This document shows, in pieces, positions 40,843 to 49,447 of a stretch of DNA of 64,000 nt. The translations under genes and the position numbers were made by a program. The stretch's first letter is position 1. Every line of letters starts with the position of its first letter. Origin of the DNA: Anaerosolibacter carboniphilus (lineage in GTDB: Bacteria; Bacillota; Clostridia; Peptostreptococcales; Thermotaleaceae); assembly GCF_014205875.1 (NCBI RefSeq), contig NZ_JACHEN010000015.1, forward strand, positions 1 to 64,000. The letters are read 5' to 3'. The notes beneath the pieces are model-generated. The model was not told where the DNA came from. It did no database searches and worked only from the letters and a program-made list of their open reading frames with translations.

Positions 40843-41985
40843 ATGAAGGTGAAAAGATATATAGCAGGTGATGCCCAAGAGGCAATGCTAAAGGTCAAAT
40901 CGGAATTAGGAAACAATGCCGTGATTTTGCATTCTCGAAAAATAAGACGCCCAGGGATATTTGGTGTATTCAAAAAACCTCTTGTAGAGATGGTTGCTGC
41001 GATCGAAGAAAATAGTGAAAAAAAGACAATACATCCTATCGAACAGAATAATAAAATAGGAAAAGTGTTTCAGTCAGACCCTAATAAGATTGATGAACTA
41101 CACAACCAGGTTGGAAGCATTCATGCCTTACTAAATGATGTGTTAAATAGGATGGACTCAATGGAACCCTCCAAAGATGGACAGGGCCTGAAAAAAGATG
41201 AGATTTATGAAAAGTATTTAACCTTGCTGATACAAAATGATGTAGATCATAATCTCTCAGAAAAGATATTATCCATTGTAAAAAAACAAATGAGTTTTTC
41301 GAAAGAAAATGAAGAAGCCATCAAAAATGCAATTCGAATTAAGATTCGAGAATACTTAGGACAACCTTCTCCTGTAGAGGAGGCAAAAGACCAGCAAAAA
41401 ATAATCGTTTTAATTGGACCTACTGGAGTAGGAAAAACAACTACATTAGCTAAGCTAGCTGCAAAGCTGTCCATAAATGGGAGAAAGTCAGTTGGTGTTA
41501 TTACTGCTGATACCTATAGGATTGCAGCTGTCGATCAACTGAGGACTTATAGCGAAATATTAGGAATTCCATTGAAAGTTGTATACGAAGCGCAGGAAAT
41601 GAAGAATGCTTTGTCGAATTTTAAGGATAAGGATATTATTTTAATTGATACAGCAGGAAGGAATCATAAAAACAGCGAGCAGATAGAAGAGGTAAAACAG
41701 TTGATAGGACCCATTGAAAATCCTGAAATATTCCTGGTGATCAGTGCTACAACTGGGTATAAAGACATAAAAAACATTGTTAGTTCTTATGATTTTATCA
41801 AGGATTACAAGTTACTTTTCACTAAAATAGACGAATCCAGTACAAAGGGAAATATATTGAATACAAGAATACTAACAGGTAAAAATCTATCCTATCTAAC
41901 AATAGGACAAAGCGTTCCAGATGATATAGAACTTGCCAACCCTGATAGAATTGCAAATAGTATTGTAGGTGAAAAAAATGAATGA
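40843..41985 (+). CDS. flhF: Flagellar SRP-like GTPase FlhF
   Basis: 380 aa. N-terminal basic B domain (MKVKRYIAGDAQEAMLKVKS), a coiled middle, and the SRP-type NG GTPase domain with P loop GPTGVGKTTT (about residue 192), VITADTYRIAAVDQL and DTAGRNHK. FlhF sets flagellum position and number and is controlled by FlhG. The ATG at 40843 follows the flhA stop directly; a GTG at 40834 lies inside flhA. Confidence 0.96.
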   Translation: MKVKRYIAGDAQEAMLKVKSELGNNAVILHSRKIRRPGIFGVFKKPLVEMVAAIEENSEKKTIHPIEQNNKIGKVFQSDPNKIDELHNQVGSIHALLNDVLNRMDSMEPSKDGQGLKKDEIYEKYLTLLIQNDVDHNLSEKILSIVKKQMSFSKENEEAIKNAIRIKIREYLGQPSPVEEAKDQQKIIVLIGPTGVGKTTTLAKLAAKLSINGRKSVGVITADTYRIAAVDQLRTYSEILGIPLKVVYEAQEMKNALSNFKDKDIILIDTAGRNHKNSEQIEEVKQLIGPIENPEIFLVISATTGYKDIKNIVSSYDFIKDYKLLFTKIDESSTKGNILNTRILTGKNLSYLTIGQSVPDDIELANPDRIANSIVGEKNE

Positions 41986-42898
41986 TCAAGCGCAGAGATT
42001 AAGGGAAATTATCAATAACTTAAAACAAAACAATTCTGAAACAATTATGGATCAGGGCAAGATAAATACCATGAATGAGAAAGATGCAAGGGTAATTACG
42101 ATTACCAGCGGAAAAGGTGGGGTTGGTAAATCCAATTTCACGATTAATCTTGGACTAGCCTTAAGAAAGTTAGGCTTTAGTGTTGCCATTTTGGACGCAG
42201 ACCTAGGATTAGCAAATATAGACGTAATTATTGGACTGATTCCCAAATACTCTTTAGCTCATGTCATTAGAAAAGAAAAAACCATCAAAGAGGTTATGAC
42301 AGAAGGCCCCCAAGGAATCAAAATTATTTCCGGGGGCTCTGGCCTAAGGGAGCTGGTGAACCTTACAGAGGAGCAACTGAATCATTTGATCGAGAATCTT
42401 AAAGTCATTGGAAAAGAAACAGATTTTATTTTAATTGACACTGGAGCAGGGATCAGTCATTCGGTGCTCTCCTTTGTAAATGCTACGGACGAAGTAATAT
42501 TAGTTACTACACCAGAACCAACGGCCATCACCGATGCATATGCCATGATTAAAAATATCGTAACTGAGGATGCAGAAAAAAGAATTCGTCTTTTGATTAA
42601 TCGAGTAGAAAATAACCAAGAAGGCCTGGATATTTATAATAAACTGAATACTGCAGCCCAAAGATTTTTAAACATTACGCTAGAACAACTGGGATATCTT
42701 TATGATGATACGGTTGTATCTAAATCTGTAAAGTCTCAGAAACCCTTTATATTGAATTATCCCAACAGTTTGGTAAGTCAAGGGATTAATTCAATTGCTT
42801 CAAGAATTATCAACGAACAAATCACTGAAGTGTTTGAAGTAAGCGGATTTAAAAGATTTATAAATAAGTTTTTTCATGGACAGAGAAAATCGATATAG
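41978..42898 (+). CDS. flhG: MinD-like ATPase FlhG
   Basis: 306 aa. The N-terminal peptide DQAQRLREIINN is the FlhF-activating helix. The deviant Walker A TSGKGGVGKSN is at about residues 43-52 (K51), followed by DADLGLANIDVIIGL. A C-terminal amphipathic end (FKRFINKFFHGQ) could bind the membrane. FlhG limits flagellar number and stimulates FlhF GTPase. The start overlaps the flhF end by 8 bases. Confidence 0.95.
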   Translation: MNDQAQRLREIINNLKQNNSETIMDQGKINTMNEKDARVITITSGKGGVGKSNFTINLGLALRKLGFSVAILDADLGLANIDVIIGLIPKYSLAHVIRKEKTIKEVMTEGPQGIKIISGGSGLRELVNLTEEQLNHLIENLKVIGKETDFILIDTGAGISHSVLSFVNATDEVILVTTPEPTAITDAYAMIKNIVTEDAEKRIRLLINRVENNQEGLDIYNKLNTAAQRFLNITLEQLGYLYDDTVVSKSVKSQKPFILNYPNSLVSQGINSIASRIINEQITEVFEVSGFKRFINKFFHGQRKSI

Positions 42899-42954
42899 TC
42901 CATTGGATTTATGAAATGATAATCTAATGCAGAAGGGGGAAGAGTCTAAGGAAT

Positions 42955-43620
42955 ATGAGTGGTTATGATTTACCATCTATTGGAGATAGAATCGAAATTG
43001 AGAATAGTACGATCATGAAAAATGATGTAAAGTTAATAAGCCAAGTATTAGATATAATAGACGAAAAGCACATGTCTATAGCTATGCCAATTGTAAATAG
43101 TGTGGTGGTGCCCATACCCACTGGTGAAATTGTACAAATTAAATATGCCAAAAAAAGCATAGGGGTATTTGCCTTCAGTGCCCGTGTGTTGGCAAGAAAA
43201 CATTCAGAACATCTGTCTTATATGAAAATGGAGAGATTAAGCGATGTAAAAAAAGTACAACGAAGGGATTATTTTCGTTTAGACATTGTATTAGATGTAA
43301 AAATGAAATTAGTAGAAACAAATGGTGTAGGAGACAACAATAGCTTCAGTGCATTAACGAAGGATATTAGTGGTGGTGGTTTGAGACTAATTTCAAAAAC
43401 AAAGTTGTCTGCCAATGATCTCGTAGATATTTCACTAAAAACCGATGATGGAACAATTCAAGCGAGGGGCCGTATTATACGTTGTGTGCCATATGAGAGT
43501 TCAGGAAGTGATTATGAAATCGCTATTATCTTTGATGCGATTGATGAACAAGCAAGAACGCAAATCATATCCTTTATATTTAAATACCAAAGAAAAATGA
43601 AGAAAAAGGGATTGGTATAG
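42955..43620 (+). CDS. PilZ-domain flagellar brake protein (YcgR-like)
   Basis: 221 aa. An N-terminal YcgR/PilZN-type beta domain (about 1-95) is followed by a PilZ domain with both c-di-GMP contacts: RRDYFRLD (about residues 103-110) and DISGGGLRL (about 138-146). Binding of c-di-GMP to such proteins slows the motor. It lies between flhG and cheB and its stop abuts the cheB ATG, so motility control by c-di-GMP is built into the operon. It is often named flgZ, dgrA or ypfA-like in Firmicutes. Confidence 0.88.
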   Translation: MSGYDLPSIGDRIEIENSTIMKNDVKLISQVLDIIDEKHMSIAMPIVNSVVVPIPTGEIVQIKYAKKSIGVFAFSARVLARKHSEHLSYMKMERLSDVKKVQRRDYFRLDIVLDVKMKLVETNGVGDNNSFSALTKDISGGGLRLISKTKLSANDLVDISLKTDDGTIQARGRIIRCVPYESSGSDYEIAIIFDAIDEQARTQIISFIFKYQRKMKKKGLV

Positions 43621-44673
43621 ATGAAAAAGCTCAACGTTTTAGTTGTCGATGATTCAGCCTTCATGCGAAAAGTAATTACGGATATAATTGAGGATGATCC
43701 AGCGTTTAAGGTTATAGGAACAGCAAAAAATGGACAGGAAGCTATCGAAAGAATTAAAGAATTATCGCCAGCGATGATCACAATGGATGTTGAGATGCCT
43801 ATTATGGATGGAATAACGGCCCTGAAGATGATTATGAAAGAAATGCCACTACCCGTGCTAATGCTAAGCAGCTTAACGAAAGAAGGGGCAGATGCTACTG
43901 TTAGTGCTTTAGAACTCGGAGCCGTTGACTTTATTGCTAAACCTTCCAGCATATTTAAAATGAATACGGAAGATATGAAGCAGCAGCTGCATGAGAAATT
44001 GAAAATAGCCTCGAAAGTGAATATGAAGTCAAAACATATCTCTAAACCTGAAATGACAACTTCGGACAGGAACGTTTTTAATTTTAAAGAGGATATAAAT
44101 CTTAAAAATATAGTAGCTATAGGAACTTCTACGGGAGGGCCAAGGGCGCTACAAAGCGTTATTCCATTTCTACCTAAAAATATTCCAGCTAGCATTTTAA
44201 TTGTTCAACATATGCCACCAGGGTTTACGAAATCCTTGGCTGAAAGATTGAATAACCTATCAGAAATTACAGTGAAAGAGGCAGAAGAAGATGACATCCT
44301 TTTGTCAGGTCATGCTTATTTGGCGCCAGGAGACAGACATATGAAGGTTGTAAAAGTTGGTAATTCATTTAGAATTAAGCTAACAAAAGATCAGCCTATG
44401 TCTGGGCATCGTCCATCTGTAGACTATATGATGAATTCTCTTGCCCAGCTTCAGATGAAAAATATGATAGGTGTAATCATGACAGGGATGGGGTCCGACG
44501 GAGCGGAAGGGATGAAGAACATTAAACTAGGTGGTGGTATTACAATTGGGCAAAATGAAGAATCCTGTGTGGTATATGGCATGCCTAAGTCAGCTGTAAA
44601 CCTAGGTTGTGTGGATGTATTAGTTTCTCTAGAAAGCATTGCGGAATCAATAATAAAAGCTGTGGGGGTGTAA
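43621..44673 (+). CDS. cheB: Chemotaxis methylesterase CheB
   Basis: 350 aa. Receiver domain with D10, D11, phospho-acceptor D56 (MDVEMPIMDG) and FIAKPSS. The CheB catalytic domain holds the triad S170 (GTSTGGP), H197 (QHMPPGF) and D293 (MGSDGAEGM). It removes methyl groups from, or deamidates, chemoreceptors when phosphorylated by CheA. The matching methyltransferase cheR is not in this window. The gene begins on the base after the PilZ gene's stop. Confidence 0.97.
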   Translation: MKKLNVLVVDDSAFMRKVITDIIEDDPAFKVIGTAKNGQEAIERIKELSPAMITMDVEMPIMDGITALKMIMKEMPLPVLMLSSLTKEGADATVSALELGAVDFIAKPSSIFKMNTEDMKQQLHEKLKIASKVNMKSKHISKPEMTTSDRNVFNFKEDINLKNIVAIGTSTGGPRALQSVIPFLPKNIPASILIVQHMPPGFTKSLAERLNNLSEITVKEAEEDDILLSGHAYLAPGDRHMKVVKVGNSFRIKLTKDQPMSGHRPSVDYMMNSLAQLQMKNMIGVIMTGMGSDGAEGMKNIKLGGGITIGQNEESCVVYGMPKSAVNLGCVDVLVSLESIAESIIKAVGV

Positions 44674-44677
44674 AGCT

Positions 44678-46702
44678 ATGGATATGAGTCAATATTTAGA
44701 AATATTTATTGAGGAGTCAAAAGAGCATTTACAAAACATGAATCAGAGCTTATTAGAATTAGAAAATGATAATAATGAGCTAGGTCTTTTGAATGAAATT
44801 TTTAGGGTTGCACATACCTTAAAAGGTATGTCTGGTACCATGGGATTTAGCAAGGTGGCAAGTCTTACCCATGAGATGGAAAATGTACTACAGTCCCTTA
44901 GAAGTAATGAGTTAAAAATTAGCGGAGGTATTATCGATGTCCTTTTTGAGTGCTTAGACACTTTGGAAGGATACATTAGCGAAATTGAAAAAACTGGAGA
45001 TGAAGGAACCAATGATTCTCAAGCTTTGATTCAAAAACTAAATGGAATTATGTCAAATGATTCGAATTTAGAAGGTCAAAATTTACAAAGCAAAGAATCT
45101 ACATCTAGTTTGCAGCAGAATAACATTAATATCGAAATTGAGGATTTTTCAAAAAATGCTATTGAAAAGGCATCTCTTGAGGGCCATAAATGTTTTAAAT
45201 TAAAAATTGTTTTGAGTCCAAACTGCATGCTGAAATCTGCTAGAGCGTTTATCATTTTTAACACATTGGAAAGGGACTGCGAAATTATTAAATCAAGTCC
45301 TTCTGTTGAAGATATCGAAGATGAAAATTTTGATCTTGCTTTTGATTTAGTTATTATCACAAAGCTGCAGTTAGAGGAGATCAAAAAGGAAATAGAATCT
45401 ATTTCAGAGATTGATGAAGTACATATTCAGCCTGTTACGATCGGTGCGGCTAGTCCTAGAAAAGAAGTTATTCAATTGGAAAAGAGTATCGTAAACGAGG
45501 ATGACCAAGAGAAGCAGGTGGATGAAAAGAAAGCATCCAAGGCAAAGAAACCAACTGTTGGAAAAACAGTTAGGGTAGATATTGATAGATTAGATAATTT
45601 AATGAATTTGGTCAGTGAACTAATTATCATTAAAACAAGATTAGAAGATATTGATGATTCAGGCAAAAAACACAATATGAATGAGGCTATTGAGTATTTA
45701 GAGCGAATCACTACAAGTCTCCATGATGCTGTTATGAAGGTCCGAATGGTTCCTATCGAAAGAGTGTTCAATAGATTTCCTCGTATGGTTAGAGATTTAT
45801 CAAAGGAGTTGGGTAAGGAAATTGAGCTTTTCATGTCTGGAGAGGAAACAGAAGTGGATAGGACTGTTATTGACGAAATAGGGGATCCTCTTATCCACTG
45901 CATTAGAAACTCCATTGACCATGGCATTGAAGATCCTGAAACAAGAAAAGCTCTTGGCAAACGTGAATATGGAACAGTCAAACTGGTAGCATATCCAGAT
46001 GGAAATAGTGTAGTTATTGAGGTTGAAGATGATGGCCAAGGCATCAATATAGAAAAAGTCAAAAGTAAAGCAATCCAGAAAGGCTTACTAAAGAAGGAAG
46101 AAGCTGAAACCCTCGATGATAAGGAAGCGGTGAATTTATTATTTCATCCAGGTTTTAGCACCGCAGATAAAATCTCTGATATATCAGGAAGAGGCGTAGG
46201 GTTAGATGTGGTAAAGACAAAGATCGAATCCCTTGGAGGCGTGGTAGAAGTTCAAACTGCTAAATCGAAAGGAAGTAAATTTATCATTCGCTTACCACTT
46301 ACTCTAGCAATCATCCAGGCATTATTGGTCAATGTGGGCTCTGAGAAATATGCAATACCTTTGAGTTCAATTAAAGAGATTGTTACGATAAATGCAACAA
46401 CGATTAGAAAGGTGCAGAATCAAGAGGTCGTATTATATAGAAATACAACATTGCCAATATTGAGGATGAATCAAATATTACAAGTTGCAGAGTCTGGTCA
46501 AGGAAAAGAAGACTTGACTGTCGTTGTGGTTCGAAAAGGGGAGAAGACTGCAGGCTTCATTGTAGATAACCTCATTGGGCAGCAAGAAATTGTAATCAAA
46601 TCATTAGGCAAATTCCTTTCTGGCATTAAGGTTATAGCAGGCGCAACAATTTTAGGAAACGGTCAGGTTGCATTGATTGTAGATACGAATTCCTTGTTGT
46701 AA
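44678..46702 (+). CDS. cheA: Chemotaxis histidine kinase CheA
   Basis: 674 aa. P1 Hpt domain with phospho-His H46 (VAHTLKGMSGTMGF); P2 CheY-docking-like domain at about 150-255; P3 dimer domain (VRVDIDRLDNLMNLVSELII, about 300-360); P4 ATPase with the N box HCIRNSIDHGIEDP, and DDGQGIN and GRGVGLDVVK; P5 CheW-like domain at about 535-674. It phosphorylates CheY and CheB in response to receptors. Complete. Confidence 0.98.
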   Translation: MDMSQYLEIFIEESKEHLQNMNQSLLELENDNNELGLLNEIFRVAHTLKGMSGTMGFSKVASLTHEMENVLQSLRSNELKISGGIIDVLFECLDTLEGYISEIEKTGDEGTNDSQALIQKLNGIMSNDSNLEGQNLQSKESTSSLQQNNINIEIEDFSKNAIEKASLEGHKCFKLKIVLSPNCMLKSARAFIIFNTLERDCEIIKSSPSVEDIEDENFDLAFDLVIITKLQLEEIKKEIESISEIDEVHIQPVTIGAASPRKEVIQLEKSIVNEDDQEKQVDEKKASKAKKPTVGKTVRVDIDRLDNLMNLVSELIIIKTRLEDIDDSGKKHNMNEAIEYLERITTSLHDAVMKVRMVPIERVFNRFPRMVRDLSKELGKEIELFMSGEETEVDRTVIDEIGDPLIHCIRNSIDHGIEDPETRKALGKREYGTVKLVAYPDGNSVVIEVEDDGQGINIEKVKSKAIQKGLLKKEEAETLDDKEAVNLLFHPGFSTADKISDISGRGVGLDVVKTKIESLGGVVEVQTAKSKGSKFIIRLPLTLAIIQALLVNVGSEKYAIPLSSIKEIVTINATTIRKVQNQEVVLYRNTTLPILRMNQILQVAESGQGKEDLTVVVVRKGEKTAGFIVDNLIGQQEIVIKSLGKFLSGIKVIAGATILGNGQVALIVDTNSLL

Positions 46703-46732
46703 AAATCAATCCTACAAAAAGGGGAGAAATAT

Positions 46733-47197
46733 ATGGATAACAAAGTGGTTGGCACCGAGAATCAATATGTATTGTTTAAATTAGATGATGAGTTTTATGG
46801 AATTGATATACTCCAAGTTGAAACAATAGAAAGGGTAATGGATATAACCAGAGTACCCCACGCTCTGGATTATGTTCAAGGTGTTATTAATCTCAGAGGA
46901 GAAGTAGTTCCGGTTGTAAATCTTAGAAAAAGGTTTTGCTTACCAGAGATGCCATTTAATGACGAATCGAGAATTATCATTGTTTCCGTGGAAGAAATTG
47001 TTGTTGGAATACTGGTTGACTCATCTTCGGAGGTTTTACAGTTAAATAGCGACGAGATTGACGATGCAGCAAATATCACAAATAACACAGGCAATGAGTT
47101 TATCAAAGGTATTGGTAAACATGAAGAACGAATTATTATTTTACTTGATTTAAAAAAGGTTTTGGACATCAGAGAAGCTACGGATGATGCAGAGTAG
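46733..47197 (+). CDS. cheW: Chemotaxis adaptor CheW
   Basis: 154 aa, a single CheW domain (YVLFKLDDEFYGIDILQVET, RVPHALDYVQGVINLRGEVV, PVVNLRKRF) linking receptors to CheA. AGGGGAG precedes the ATG. It lies between cheA and cheC. Confidence 0.97.
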   Translation: MDNKVVGTENQYVLFKLDDEFYGIDILQVETIERVMDITRVPHALDYVQGVINLRGEVVPVVNLRKRFCLPEMPFNDESRIIIVSVEEIVVGILVDSSSEVLQLNSDEIDDAANITNNTGNEFIKGIGKHEERIIILLDLKKVLDIREATDDAE

Positions 47198-47211
47198 GGA
47201 GGTGGAACGAT

Positions 47212-47829
47212 ATGGGGATATCCATAGAGGAACTCGATAGTCAACAAATTGACGTACTAAAGGAAATAGGAAATATCGGGGCAGGGAATGCCGCTACTGC
47301 TTTGGCGAAAATGATAGATCGCAAGATTGATATGAACGTTCCAAAGGTTGAGATATTGGAGTTTAAGGAAGTCGCTGAGCTGCTAGGAGGACCAGAAGTA
47401 CCTGTTTGTGGCATATATTTTCGTGTAGATGGAGATATAAGTGGAAGCATTATGTTTTTGCTTACATTAAAATCATCGACAACGTTAACCAATATGATTA
47501 TGCCCACCAGCGGAGATATGGAGATACCAGACGAAATTGGACAGTCAGCCCTTCAAGAAATTGGAAATATCTTATCAGGCTCTTATATTTCTTCTTTATC
47601 TGCGCTAACTGGACTCAGTATCAAAATTTCAGTTCCATCATTGGCTATCGATATGGCAGGTGCCATATTAAGTGTACCTATCATTCAGTTTGGACAAGTT
47701 GGGGATCATGTGTTGTTAATTGAAACTGAGTTTAATGAGGGAAATAATGAAGTGAAAGGTTTCTTTTTCCTTATACCAGATGTGGATTCGTTCGAAATTT
47801 TATTGAAAAGTTTAGGTGTTTTACAATGA
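47212..47829 (+). CDS. cheC: CheY-P phosphatase CheC
   Basis: 205 aa. Two phosphatase active-site motifs are present (LKEIGNIGAGNAATALAKMI, about 15-35, and LQEIGNILSGSYISSLSAL, about 115-135). CheC dephosphorylates CheY-P and is stimulated by CheD. GGAGGTGG supports the ATG at 47212. It overlaps cheD by 4 bases. Confidence 0.96.
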   Translation: MGISIEELDSQQIDVLKEIGNIGAGNAATALAKMIDRKIDMNVPKVEILEFKEVAELLGGPEVPVCGIYFRVDGDISGSIMFLLTLKSSTTLTNMIMPTSGDMEIPDEIGQSALQEIGNILSGSYISSLSALTGLSIKISVPSLAIDMAGAILSVPIIQFGQVGDHVLLIETEFNEGNNEVKGFFFLIPDVDSFEILLKSLGVLQ

Positions 47830-48314
47830 CAGGAGAAATTATCAAAGTAGGAATGGCAGATCTAAATGTAATAAAACATCCAGGCACATTGACAACATTG
47901 GGGTTGGGGTCTTGTGTTGGAATTACCTTGTATGATCCCGTGACCAAAGTATCTGGTCTTGCCCATATTATGTTGCCATCTAGCAAAGCAATTCGTAATA
48001 ACAGCAATACCGCTAAATTTGCAGACACTGGTATCGTCCAGCTTTTGGAGGATGTTATAAAAATTGGAGCCAGTAAATCCAGACTTGTCAGTAAAATTGC
48101 TGGTGGTGCACAAATGTTCTCATTTTCTAATAAGAATGACATTATGAAAATCGGAGAGAGAAATGTGGCAGCTACCAAAGAGATTCTGGACGGACTTCGG
48201 ATACCAATTATTGCAGAAGATACTGGGGGCAATTTTGGTAGGACAATAGAGCTTTATTCTGATACCGGAATACTTCTCATAAAAACCATCGGACATGGGA
48301 CGAAACAAATATGA
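47826..48314 (+). CDS. cheD: Chemoreceptor glutamine deamidase CheD
   Basis: 162 aa. The catalytic Cys lies in TLGLGSCVGITLYD and the His in GLAHIMLPSS; FGRTIELYSDTG supplies the conserved Thr region. CheD deamidates receptor glutamines and activates CheC. ATGA overlap with cheC indicates coupled translation. Confidence 0.97.
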   Translation: MTGEIIKVGMADLNVIKHPGTLTTLGLGSCVGITLYDPVTKVSGLAHIMLPSSKAIRNNSNTAKFADTGIVQLLEDVIKIGASKSRLVSKIAGGAQMFSFSNKNDIMKIGERNVAATKEILDGLRIPIIAEDTGGNFGRTIELYSDTGILLIKTIGHGTKQI

Positions 48315-48327
48315 ATGGAGTTTTTAT

Positions 48328-48675
48328 ATGGAAAAGCTGAAAAAACTACCATATGTATTACTTTTAACATCTATTTTGATTGGGACAATCATTGGGATGC
48401 TTTCAAATATTAGCTTTATATCTTATTTAAAGAGAACCTTGTTTTTCTATGCTATCATATTTCTAGGATCCTATCAGTTTGTTTCATTTATTTTAAAAGC
48501 AAATACAGGACAAAAGAAAGTGGATTCTAACAGTGTTGACATTGTTATTCCTCCAGGAGAGCCAGAATTTTATGATAGTTCTGAGAAGGAAAATCAGAAC
48601 TTTGTGCCGCTAGATTTTAAGAGCTATGATGAAAAAAATCAATCTAAAATCTTAGGGCAAATGAATGAGTCTTAG
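48328..48675 (+). CDS. Two-helix membrane protein of the che operon
   Basis: 115 aa. Two membrane segments (LPYVLLLTSILIGTIIGMLS and LFFYAIIFLGSYQFVSFIL) are followed by an acidic cytoplasmic tail with IVIPPGEPEFYDSS. Small proteins of this shape commonly lie between cheD and fliA in Clostridia; function unknown. ATG 48328 is preferred with TGGAG upstream; a longer frame begins inside cheD. Confidence 0.7.
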   Translation: MEKLKKLPYVLLLTSILIGTIIGMLSNISFISYLKRTLFFYAIIFLGSYQFVSFILKANTGQKKVDSNSVDIVIPPGEPEFYDSSEKENQNFVPLDFKSYDEKNQSKILGQMNES

Positions 48676-48689
48676 GGGGAGGTATAGCT

Positions 48690-49424
48690 ATGCAAAACAG
48701 TGCTTTGTGGGACAAGTACGTAAAGACTAGGGACAAGCAGGTAAAGGATCAGCTTATTATCGCGTATATAGACCTGGTAAAAATTATTGCGGGTAGACTA
48801 TATAATAATTATGGAAACCACATTGAGTTCGATGATCTGGTTAGCTATGGAATATTTGGTTTGCTCGATGCCATTGATAAGTTTGATCCAACAAAGAATG
48901 TTAAATTCGAAACCTATGCATATATCCGTGTAAGAGGTGCCATTATTGATCAATTAAGAAATTTAGATTGGATTCCGCGTTCTGTCAGACAAAAGTATAA
49001 GAAGTTAGAGGAAGCATATAAGACCATTGAAAATAAAAGTGGTAGAAGTGCAAATGATGAGGAAGTGGCGTTGACGCTGGGGATTTCTGTTGATGAATTA
49101 AATGACATGCTGTCAGATGTCCATTCTTTTACAGTGGTTTCTTTAGAAGAAAAAATTCTAAATAATGCAAACTTCGCCATCATAGATGACGATATAAATA
49201 GTGAGCCCCAACAATATTTTGAGCAAGAAGAAATGAAAGGGATTCTCGTTGATTCTATAAGTAATCTTCCAGAGAGAGAGAAGAAAATTATTAGCCTATA
49301 TTACTATTCTGAACTTACTTACAAGGAAATATCTAGTATTATGGGCATATCAGAATCAAGAATATCCCAGTTGCATACTAAGGCGATTATGAGGTTAAAA
49401 ACTCGATTAGAAAAAATTAGTTAA
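48690..49424 (+). CDS. fliA: Flagellar sigma factor FliA (sigma-28, SigD)
   Basis: 244 aa. Region 2 (EFDDLVSYGIFGLLDAIDKF, FETYAYIRVRGAIIDQLRNL) binds the -10 box; region 3 (RSVRQKYKKLEEAYKTIEN) and region 4 (LPEREKKIISLYYYSELTYK, ISESRISQLHTKAIMRL) bind -35. It directs late flagellin and chemoreceptor genes. GGGGGAGG precedes ATG. No anti-sigma factor flgM gene is in the window. Being near the end of the operon, as in Bacillus, its level may depend on transcript length. Confidence 0.97.
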   Translation: MQNSALWDKYVKTRDKQVKDQLIIAYIDLVKIIAGRLYNNYGNHIEFDDLVSYGIFGLLDAIDKFDPTKNVKFETYAYIRVRGAIIDQLRNLDWIPRSVRQKYKKLEEAYKTIENKSGRSANDEEVALTLGISVDELNDMLSDVHSFTVVSLEEKILNNANFAIIDDDINSEPQQYFEQEEMKGILVDSISNLPEREKKIISLYYYSELTYKEISSIMGISESRISQLHTKAIMRLKTRLEKIS

Positions 49425-49447
49425 TCTATAAAAGGTGGTGATTGCAA

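Noticed and set aside
43512-44195. Long minus-strand ORF (227 codons)
   Set aside because: It is antisense to cheB, which shows all catalytic residues. It is Ser/Ile-rich, as shadow frames of A-rich genes are, and has no family motif.
45472-46062. Minus-strand ORF of 196 codons
   Set aside because: It lies wholly within cheA, which has a complete domain set. Its composition is that of a shadow frame.
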